Assembly: GCA_031260975.1 (NCBI GenBank)
Contig: JAISKJ010000003.1
Location: forward strand, 661,109 to 725,108
Direction of reading: 5' to 3'
Length of the DNA stretch: 64,000 nt
Source: Christensenellaceae bacterium
Lineage (GTDB): Bacteria > Bacillota > Clostridia > Christensenellales > UBA1242
The translations under genes and the position numbers were made by a program. Below, piece by piece: positions 57,291-64,000 of the stretch (positions are counted from its first letter, which is position 1; every line of letters starts with the position of its first letter). Below the pieces are notes generated by a model that did not search any database, was not told where the DNA came from, and saw nothing but the letters and a program-made list of their open reading frames with translations.

Positions 57291-58161
57291 CTAAAGTGTT
57301 AATCTCCACATAATCCTCAAGCTGCTGAAGCGTAATTGCATGATTAAACTGTTTCATGTTCTTTTTTATGGTCATGCCAAAATCAGATAATATAACAGTG
57401 CCATCAGGCTCTTCGCTATATGACTGATAAGTAATCTTATCCACTGAGTTCATACTCACGAAAACCGTATACAAAACATAGTTAGTGCCTGTTGTTTCTT
57501 TTAGAGACAGTATAAATTCCCCACCGACATAATTTAGCGTGAGTTCTCTTTTTGTGCCGCTGTTTTGGTTATTAAACTCCTCAATAGCCTTTTTTGCCGG
57601 ATTTAAAACCTCGGGCTTTACAAGTTCAACTAAACATTCCTTGGCATAAAACAGGTTATACCTTAGGTCATTAACCGGATCCAAATCATCAGTCTGTGTC
57701 GGCACATGAAGCCCTGCAAAGTTTCTGTCAACCCTCATCTTGGTGTTTGGTATGCTCTCATCGGCATACTCCACCAAATACCAAAAGTCCTCCAAATACC
57801 TAACCACTCTTGTGTTATATTGATTCTTTAAAACTTCTGAGCTCTGTCCGCTTATATCCTCATGCAACTGCCGTTTTAAAAAATCCACCTCACGATATCC
57901 GCTGACAGTATCCCAATCCTCAGTTTGGTCATATAAAACAATATCTCGGCTGCCATCAGTATAGGTAGTTGTGATTTGTGCCTCAAACTGATAACCACGC
58001 TGCTGCCCCTGTTTTTCAAGTGCAACTTTAACTGCGGCATAGGTTTCGTCATCTCCCGTGTTTGAATTTACCATAAACGCACCTATTATCACCGCAGCCA
58101 AAAACACTGCCGCAAAAACTGAAAAGAATATCGTCCTAAACTTTACTTCACTTTTTTTCAT
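57265..58161 (-). CDS. Membrane-anchored extracytoplasmic protein, 298 aa
   Basis: One N-terminal transmembrane anchor (IFFSVFAAVFLAAVIIGAFM) and then a soluble domain outside the membrane: KVALEKQGQQRGYQFEAQIT, TTYTDGSRDIVLYDQTEDWD, FLKRQLHEDISGQSSEVLKN, a long middle with FWYLVEYADESIPNTKMRVD, and repeated beta strands to the end. No lipobox Cys, so it is a membrane-tethered, not lipid-anchored, protein. No family recognised. The start at 58161 is set by an AGAGG site. Its 3' end overlaps rsmD. Confidence 0.72.
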   Translation of the reverse strand: MKKSEVKFRTIFFSVFAAVFLAAVIIGAFMVNSNTGDDETYAAVKVALEKQGQQRGYQFEAQITTTYTDGSRDIVLYDQTEDWDTVSGYREVDFLKRQLHEDISGQSSEVLKNQYNTRVVRYLEDFWYLVEYADESIPNTKMRVDRNFAGLHVPTQTDDLDPVNDLRYNLFYAKECLVELVKPEVLNPAKKAIEEFNNQNSGTKRELTLNYVGGEFILSLKETTGTNYVLYTVFVSMNSVDKITYQSYSEEPDGTVILSDFGMTIKKNMKQFNHAITLQQLEDYVEINTLVTLKPRKH

Positions 58162-58327
58162 TCTGTTTTCCTCTATTTTTAATTTTATCATAAAAACCTT
58201 AAGCACACAACCAAAAACGCAAAAAGTTCCGCCGCAAGGCCAAATCCTGAAACAAACTGCCCGCGTGGACTTCTCATATCAGCTTACAGCAAAAAGATAA
58301 ACCATGATTAGAAATAGATGTGCGCAC

Positions 58328-58357
58328 AAAAAAGATGAGAATAATCTCATCTTTTTA
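58328..58357. terminator. Terminator of the 987-aa gene
   Basis: AAAAGATGAGA/TCTCATCTTTT hairpin with T tract on both strands. Confidence 0.88.
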
Positions 58358-61318
58358 TAAACCCATTCCCATTTCTTTGTCTGCGTCGCTAAGTATAGTT
58401 TTTACCGGGTCCTTTGGAATAGCCGCATTCTGTTCAGCCTGTTCCTTCGGTTCTTCTTCAGCAACTTCTTTATCAACCTCAGCTTTTGTTACTATTACAG
58501 CTTCTTCGGTTTCTTTTTTTACCGCATTTTCTGCTTTTTTACGGGCGTCAAACTCTTCTTTGGTTTCTGTTTTGGGTCTCTTGCTATTATTTGTCTCAAC
58601 TTCTTCTTGCACCGTTGATTGGTTGGGATTTGGTCCTATATTCTGTTGGTTGCTGATGCTAGACTGTGAACTGCCCTGCTGGTGACTTAGCCCACTAGCC
58701 TGTGTTACAGCAGCAGACCCATAAACCGCAAAGTTTTGTGCTGCATATCCGCTCATTTGGGTCGTCATTTTACCAAAAGTTTCTTCCTTGACATCTTCCG
58801 GAAGCACAGCAAACTTTCGCACCTTTCGGGCAAGCAAAGCCTCTTCAATGTCAAGCCCTTTCTTTTTACAATCTTTTGTAATCAGTTTTACTTCCTGATC
58901 ACTAAGCTCCATCTTTTCTACATCTTTTTTAAGCTCAGGGTGACAATCGAGAAATTCTACACATGAATTATTTGATTTTGCCATCCTTGCATTAGGTCCG
59001 TCCTTCGGCGTAAATTTATTCTTTTGGGTCCATAAACCGCCATTTTTAGCAATAGATTCAAGTCCGGTCCTCGCCGCTGAAACCTTTTTGGCATTGGCTT
59101 CAAGCTCTCTTATTTCTTCACCTATTTGTCTGCCATAAATCTCACCAAGCGGGCCGCCCTTTTCAGCACTAGCCGCCCTGTCTGGTTCAATGTCTTTTAT
59201 AATTTCCCACGCAATTTTATTGCTCTCGGCAGCATTAACAAAAGTACCCTTTTCAACCATAATGTCCATCTGCGTTCTAAGCTCTTCATTATACTTTAGA
59301 TAAGCCTGATATTTAACGTCTCCCTGAGGGTCTCTCTGCCTCTCTGCAGGATCACCAAATTTAGCATAAACTTCAAGCCCTGTAAGCGTCTGAATAAACT
59401 GAAACATTTCGTTGGGAGTTTGACTTATAGGCTTTCCGGTAATTTTTTCTATCCTGTCTATCATAGCCGGATCGGCAATCTTGGCAGCAACCTTTGTCCT
59501 AATATCATTGCGGACAGCATTAAATCCCGATGGAGGCGGTGTCTGCACCTGCCCCTGAGCAAACTCACCTTCCAATATGGCCTTATATTCAGTCACCGCA
59601 TCAAGGTTTCTGGTATAATGGCTGTTTACCTGTTCAAGCTCTACGCCCGAATTGCCGTGTGTGGGTTTCCCCACTTGTGTAATTTCGCTGATTTCATCAA
59701 GAGTACGCTTAAAATTTGTATACTCTCTTTTAAATTGCAAATAAGCATTCCCCGTAAGGTGGCCGGCCTCTGCCCATGCTTCTATGTCTTCAGGTGTAAT
59801 ATCGTTAAAGTCAATCGCAACAGGAGCTGCTCCTGCTGTAAGCGACATACTCTGCGAAAGGACTGCAATTTCTTTTTTAAACTTTGTAATATTTTCATAG
59901 CTCAGTCTCATCTTTGCCTTATATAGCTCACCGGCGGGCGAAGGAACTGCTCCTGCCCTCAATTGAGCAAAACTCAGCTGCGGATTAGAAGCTTCAGCAA
60001 TCGCTTCTTCAAGAGTTTTTGAATAATTCTCAAATTCCTCTCCGGTCATATTTCCCGCAACTTTTGGTCTGCCAGTAACGGGGTCTATAGGAAACTCAAG
60101 TTGAGCCGCAAAACCAGCTGCCAACTGAGCAAAACTCACTCCTTGCGACAGCGCTGCCGCCAATTCCTGATTGTTTCTTAAATTTCTTATATTGTCTGCC
60201 GTAGAAGCATGTGCCGCCCGCTGCTCTTCTATTTTTTCAAGCCGCCATTGAATAGTATCATACATAGCATTGCTCAGGTTTGCAAAACATTTTTCTGTTC
60301 CACTTATATACCCCATGCTGTCCTTTCCGTGCAGCTCAATATCACTCCTACGCAGCAAAGTATTAAAAACTCTATATCTGGAAGCTTTCCTTGCTTCATA
60401 TGCAAAATCCTTAATGGCGTGTCCGGCAGCATCAATCTTTTGAAAGGCTGTTCGATCAGTCTGATAGTCTCCGTTATGTTTCAGTAAATCCGTAGTGTTT
60501 TTAGTGCAAGACTCCAAAATTTCATTAATAGTCTTGTCTTTATAACCCGGCAGTTCCTTTATTGCATCCTTCAGCCCACCAGCTTGCAATGCATTGATAA
60601 AAGCGTCCGGTAGCACAGGTTCTCCTGGTTGTCGGTTTGCGTTTCTGAACACTTCAGGCAAACCCTCGACAAGCTCGGGCTTCAGGTTTACACTAAGTAA
60701 AAGATATGCATTTGCAGCTTTCTCAATCTCAGCAGCATAATATTGCATCCTTAAAGAATCCATCTGTTCGTCAAGCTTTTCCTGAATGGTGTTAATCAAA
60801 GGTGTGTGGGATAAAAATCCGTACCAGCCATCCATAATGGCAGCCCCGGCTCTTCTTGTTATAGGGTTTTCTTCAGGGTTTAGATAATACTTTAAAAAAC
60901 CCATCTTAGGGTTTGTAAGTTTATTAATAAGCAAATCATTTTCAATATACCGCAGAGCCAGCCCAAACTTCTTCTGAGCTCCTCTGGCATATCCCCACTT
61001 TGCCCAAAACTCATGATTAGTTTCTTCTTCTTTAGCAGTTCTCAAAAAACCTTTAAACTGCTCTTCGCTTGATTTGCCAAGTATCTTATATAATGCTTCA
61101 AGTGCAACTACATTACCCAACTTAGTTGGGTCAATTTTCTTTTTACCCGTAATGGGGTCTCTATCAACATTCCCGGTAACAGGATCTTTTGAGGCTTCCA
61201 ACTGCGCTTCAAAATATGCCATATAAGCCGGAAAAAACGATCCGCTCCAACAGTCTTTACGATTAGCTTTATATCTATCCTTATTAAAGTCACCGGGACG
61301 CAATATAGTTTTTGCCAT
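58355..61318 (-). CDS. Large orphan protein downstream of the VirB4-like ATPase, 987 aa
   Basis: No family recognised. A long, mostly helical cytosolic protein without signal or membrane segment. The N-terminal third has FFPAYMAYFEAQLEASKDPV and the phrase DPITGKKKIDP twice in variant form; the middle has long amphipathic helices (KLDEQMDSLRMQYYAAEIEK; GVSFAQLAAGFAAQLEFPID, echoed by LSFAQLRAGAVP); the last ~130 residues are Gln/Asn/Ser-rich then Glu/Lys-rich (SGLSHQQGSSQSSISNQQNI). The start at 61318 is set by AAAGGAGG. Its own promoter separates it from the ATPase gene, 245 nt upstream. Secretion substrate, structural or regulatory roles are all open. Confidence 0.75.
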   Translation of the reverse strand: MAKTILRPGDFNKDRYKANRKDCWSGSFFPAYMAYFEAQLEASKDPVTGNVDRDPITGKKKIDPTKLGNVVALEALYKILGKSSEEQFKGFLRTAKEEETNHEFWAKWGYARGAQKKFGLALRYIENDLLINKLTNPKMGFLKYYLNPEENPITRRAGAAIMDGWYGFLSHTPLINTIQEKLDEQMDSLRMQYYAAEIEKAANAYLLLSVNLKPELVEGLPEVFRNANRQPGEPVLPDAFINALQAGGLKDAIKELPGYKDKTINEILESCTKNTTDLLKHNGDYQTDRTAFQKIDAAGHAIKDFAYEARKASRYRVFNTLLRRSDIELHGKDSMGYISGTEKCFANLSNAMYDTIQWRLEKIEEQRAAHASTADNIRNLRNNQELAAALSQGVSFAQLAAGFAAQLEFPIDPVTGRPKVAGNMTGEEFENYSKTLEEAIAEASNPQLSFAQLRAGAVPSPAGELYKAKMRLSYENITKFKKEIAVLSQSMSLTAGAAPVAIDFNDITPEDIEAWAEAGHLTGNAYLQFKREYTNFKRTLDEISEITQVGKPTHGNSGVELEQVNSHYTRNLDAVTEYKAILEGEFAQGQVQTPPPSGFNAVRNDIRTKVAAKIADPAMIDRIEKITGKPISQTPNEMFQFIQTLTGLEVYAKFGDPAERQRDPQGDVKYQAYLKYNEELRTQMDIMVEKGTFVNAAESNKIAWEIIKDIEPDRAASAEKGGPLGEIYGRQIGEEIRELEANAKKVSAARTGLESIAKNGGLWTQKNKFTPKDGPNARMAKSNNSCVEFLDCHPELKKDVEKMELSDQEVKLITKDCKKKGLDIEEALLARKVRKFAVLPEDVKEETFGKMTTQMSGYAAQNFAVYGSAAVTQASGLSHQQGSSQSSISNQQNIGPNPNQSTVQEEVETNNSKRPKTETKEEFDARKKAENAVKKETEEAVIVTKAEVDKEVAEEEPKEQAEQNAAIPKDPVKTILSDADKEMGMGL

Positions 61319-61360
61319 ATCCTTTCCTCCTTTAAATTGCCCATACTTTCTTACAGAGTT

Positions 61361-61389
61361 ATTATACCACAAAAGCCGACAGATTTCAA
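61361..61389 (-). promoter_or_regulatory. Promoter of the 987-aa orphan gene
   Basis: TTGAAA (61384-61389), 17 nt, TATAAT (61361-61366), minus strand. Confidence 0.82.
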
Positions 61390-61521
61390 TATAATTTTTG
61401 AAACAAATATGCACATATATTCATATTTTTGATTGTAAATTAAAGTCTGAGTAACAATTTAATTATCACCATCATTGCAGAAGCAGGCCAAGCCGTCAAA
61501 CCCAAAAGGTTTTTTTAAATA

Positions 61522-61555
61522 ACAATAAAAAGAAACCCTTAGGGCTCCTCTTTTC
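61522..61555 (-). terminator. Terminator of the VirB4-like gene
   Basis: AAGAGGAGCCC-TAA-GGGTTTCTTTT (G-T pairs included) then TTATTG on the minus strand. Confidence 0.7.
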
Positions 61556-61563
61556 ATTATTTA

Positions 61564-63990
61564 TTATGAGAACAAATTTCTAACCGTTTCGCTCGCTTCA
61601 ATCTTAACTGAAGTTCTACTGAGCGCGCTTGTAATTATAAATGCCTGACCCACGCTTGCCGTAACAATAGCATCCTGCTCTTCTTTGTTAATTTCACCCG
61701 CGTTTCGATAAAGGTTTACAAGGTCGTTTATGTCGTTTGGCGCAAGCGAGAATATAAACGAATATTGACTTGCGTTGATTACGGCTGAACTTTGCCGCTC
61801 AATTTCAGGAGAGCCAACAAAGTCTTTTATGTTCTGCGTTATAATTATCTGCATACCGCCATATTTTCTTATACGCTTTGCCATCTGCGCCATAAAGTCA
61901 AGCGCTATGGGGCGTTTGGGGTTTATAAATACGTGGGCCTCGTCAACTGCCACAATAATCTTACGCCACTTATCAAGCGGCTCACCGCGGTGATATTTGT
62001 CGTTAAAGTCTTTGTTTTTAATAATCTCGTTGTCAAGATACTTAAACACCAACAACATTTGTGCGTTTGCGATTATTTCGTTACGGTTGGCAAGCAGACT
62101 TCTGAAGTTAAACGTTACAAAGTTTTCTTTGGTTACAATCGACATCGGCCCATTCCATAGGTTGCTGTTACGCCCGCCGGTCGCAAACTTAGAAATATAT
62201 GTTTCCACCGTCTGCAGATTGCGTCTGTGATAATCGTCCTTTTCTTCCTTTATTTTTTGCAAAATAACCTTATAAAGGTCATCAAATATCGGATAATCTT
62301 CAGGTTTCAGACCTTTAAGCTTGGTGGTGCTGTCAATACCCTTTTCGCGGTATACCTCAATAATAAGGTTGTTCAGTTTTTCAAAAGCGTCTGGGGCAAT
62401 ACCCGGCAGGATTGTTGCAAAAAATTGCTCCAAAAACTGAAGGTGGGTTGAATAGTCATCAGCGGTTCCACCCTCGTCAGAGTCAAGCGTTGTGATTATA
62501 TGAAATGGATTAAGCCTGCCGCTGATTGACGAACCTACGTCCAAAACCTTCCCCTTAAGATTGTATGAAAGCGGCGTGTACTCATCTTCAGGGTCAAGAA
62601 TAAATACCTTGGTGTTGTCACAGGCAAGGTTAGCAAGAAGCGTCTTTGTAGCATACGACTTTCCTGAACCCGATTTTCCTATTATCATCATGTTACTGTT
62701 TACGCGTGCTGCGTTTCGCACAAAAAAGTCTACAAACACAGGGTATTCATTATATCCTATATAAATCCCCTTCTCGTCCTGAAGCGCACTTGAAATAAAC
62801 GGGAACAGAGCCGCCAGCGTGCTTGTCGGCATATCCCTCAGATATTGAGTTACCGTGTCAAGGCGAGATATGCTGCGGCTAATGAAAGCATCCACCTGAC
62901 GTCCGAACATTTCGGCATATTTATAGCCGTATTGTTTAAGCACCGCTCTTACTTCTTTACGTGCATTTTCCTCACACGTAATGTGCATATTAACTTCATA
63001 AAGCTGCTCACCGTCATTCTTAAGCTGAGCCAGAAGTTCCTTAAGCGTTCTTAAGTGAGTATTGTTTTCAAGCTGCTTACTGCTCTTTGCCATCATCCCG
63101 AGCTTGCCTTCAAGCTCAACAATAGCCTTGTCTATTCGCTTCTCGGCCAAATGCCTCTGAACGGGCGTAATGTTTACCACCACATTGGTTCGGTCCAAAA
63201 GAAAGAACCCTGCGCCCCATGCGTTTCCTACAGTCAGCGGATAGTCAGTTATAACAAAGCTTCGATAACCCTGTTTATTTATAATCGTTCGGGTGGTTTT
63301 GAACTTAATCTGATTGGGCGTTGCCCAATTTATGTGCTTGTCTAAAGTTATGGTTTCAAGGTCACGCTCATCAAAGTCTTTGCCGTAGTTGGAGCGCAAA
63401 AACACTATAAGGTCACGCCCTATAAGCTTGCGGGTAGCCATGGGCACAACGCTGTTGGCCATGGTACTCATCATTCCGTCAACGGTGTTGTCAAGCGATT
63501 CACGGTCTTTGTCATAGACTACCAAATAGAAATAGTCTTTATAAATTTTTTCTTCGCGGTTCATAAGCTCAATCGTGCTTACACGTGCCTCAAACACCCC
63601 GCTTCGCGCCTCAACCTCAGACTCGGTCATTTCGCCCTCATACTGCAGTTCCATAAGGCTGTCAAACTTGCGGTCCTCGTTTTGAACATAATTATCAAAA
63701 ATTATCGCCTTGTTAAGCTTTACTACACTTGCGTTTTGCCCGTTTCCAAGACGCTTTAAGGCGTTTGCAAAGGTTCTTATTAACATATCCTGTTTATAAG
63801 CGTTAAGAAGCCCAAACTCAATAGGACTTACTTCAATAACCTCGGCATAATAATCCTTAAAGTCAATAAACCTTTCTTTATGCAGCCCTTCAAACGGCAT
63901 CAGCTGCCTTATGCTGGGATTGCCGTGCTTGTCCACATCTTCCTGTGAATACTTCTTCTTAAATGCAATAAATCTTACCAACAGCCCCAT
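61564..63990 (-). CDS. VirB4/TraC-like conjugative-type ATPase
   Basis: An 808-aa protein with the type IV secretion VirB4 layout: an N-terminal ~400-residue domain (VSPIEFGLLNAYKQDMLIRT) and a C-terminal RecA-like motor with Walker A MIIGKSGSGKSYATKTLLAN (about 435-445), VFILDPEDEYTPL, Walker B KIIVAVDEAHVF and GGMQIIITQNIKDF. These ATPases energise assembly of, and transfer through, type IV secretion or conjugation machines. No other T4SS gene is visible; the genes upstream would be beyond the window edge. The ATG at 63990 lacks a visible ribosome site within the window, so the start may lie outside. Confidence 0.9.
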   Translation of the reverse strand: MGLLVRFIAFKKKYSQEDVDKHGNPSIRQLMPFEGLHKERFIDFKDYYAEVIEVSPIEFGLLNAYKQDMLIRTFANALKRLGNGQNASVVKLNKAIIFDNYVQNEDRKFDSLMELQYEGEMTESEVEARSGVFEARVSTIELMNREEKIYKDYFYLVVYDKDRESLDNTVDGMMSTMANSVVPMATRKLIGRDLIVFLRSNYGKDFDERDLETITLDKHINWATPNQIKFKTTRTIINKQGYRSFVITDYPLTVGNAWGAGFFLLDRTNVVVNITPVQRHLAEKRIDKAIVELEGKLGMMAKSSKQLENNTHLRTLKELLAQLKNDGEQLYEVNMHITCEENARKEVRAVLKQYGYKYAEMFGRQVDAFISRSISRLDTVTQYLRDMPTSTLAALFPFISSALQDEKGIYIGYNEYPVFVDFFVRNAARVNSNMMIIGKSGSGKSYATKTLLANLACDNTKVFILDPEDEYTPLSYNLKGKVLDVGSSISGRLNPFHIITTLDSDEGGTADDYSTHLQFLEQFFATILPGIAPDAFEKLNNLIIEVYREKGIDSTTKLKGLKPEDYPIFDDLYKVILQKIKEEKDDYHRRNLQTVETYISKFATGGRNSNLWNGPMSIVTKENFVTFNFRSLLANRNEIIANAQMLLVFKYLDNEIIKNKDFNDKYHRGEPLDKWRKIIVAVDEAHVFINPKRPIALDFMAQMAKRIRKYGGMQIIITQNIKDFVGSPEIERQSSAVINASQYSFIFSLAPNDINDLVNLYRNAGEINKEEQDAIVTASVGQAFIITSALSRTSVKIEASETVRNLFS

Positions 63991-64000
63991 TGCGCTATAA

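Noticed and set aside
61320-61414. Upstream start for the 987-aa gene
   Set aside because: The extension crosses its own promoter, and a strong AAAGGAGG site marks the start at 61318.

Overview
The window reads as chromosomal DNA of a low-to-moderate GC Gram-positive bacterium of the Bacillota, most like an uncultured Clostridia lineage. Supporting signs are strong AGGAGG-type ribosome sites, textbook TTGACA-17-TATAAT promoters, intrinsic terminators with long T tracts, a NifU-like scaffold next to a GGGtGRT protein, a YtaF-type membrane protein, several lipoproteins, a MazF/EndoA-type toxin and CCA-encoded tRNAs. This placement is inference; no rRNA lies in the window.

Layout. 1-1.2 kb: partial Fic protein with a VbhA-like inhibitory helix, and two small zinc-ribbon genes. 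1.4-5.9 kb: tRNAs Gly, Gln and Thr, YgjV, a PPOX-like protein, metK under a SAM-I/IV-type riboswitch, and two lipoproteins. 5.9-12.7 kb: a VWA/regulator/Cys-rich trio, tRNA-Asn, transaldolase, a TrpF-like protein without the catalytic Cys, lysS, glmS. 12.8-20.7 kb: an orphan 396-aa protein, a DivIVA-domain protein, lgt, mazF, a methyltransferase, acpS, recX, yigZ. 20.7-33.8 kb: a cloverleaf-like DNA element, the NifU-like/GGGtGRT pair, mnmA, a repeat protein behind a poly-C promoter, gap, a class II aldolase, a DEAD-box helicase, an Ig-like lipoprotein. 34-41.6 kb: a tRNA-Leu/Lys unit, an MGMT-domain protein, a 21-aa basic peptide, three tandem peptide-deformylase-like genes, an alcohol dehydrogenase, mpg, and rpsT with a long H1-like tail. 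41.8-49.4 kb: murI, holA, comEC, tRNA-Glu, a Nudix protein, small membrane proteins, and a lipoprotein behind a C13 promoter. 49.7-64 kb: large orphan proteins, tRNAs Lys and Pro, DUF975, alr, a second cloverleaf-like element, rsmD, and at the edge a VirB4-like ATPase followed by a 987-aa orphan protein.

Most recognisable genes are housekeeping: SAM synthesis, lysyl-tRNA and tRNA 2-thiolation, amino-sugar and D-amino-acid supply for peptidoglycan (glmS, murI, alr), lipoprotein maturation (lgt serving at least four lipoproteins seen here), replication, recombination and DNA uptake (holA, recX, comEC), glycolysis (gap, aldolase) and Fe-S assembly. Between them lie individually promoted orphan genes.

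Four cross-cutting patterns stand out. (1) Four C/G homopolymers of 9-13 bases occur: two sit between the -35 and -10 boxes of otherwise consensus promoters and two sit inside coding regions, which suggests phase variation by slippage. (2) At least six genes (ygjV, lgt, yigZ, the MGMT gene, the Nudix gene, rsmD) have exactly 6 nt between the -10 hexamer and ATG and no ribosome site, so they are probably leaderless. (3) Two intergenic elements with unrelated sequence share the same outer-stem-plus-three-hairpins architecture. (4) A VirB4-like ATPase lies in the same window as five large orphan proteins without signal peptides.
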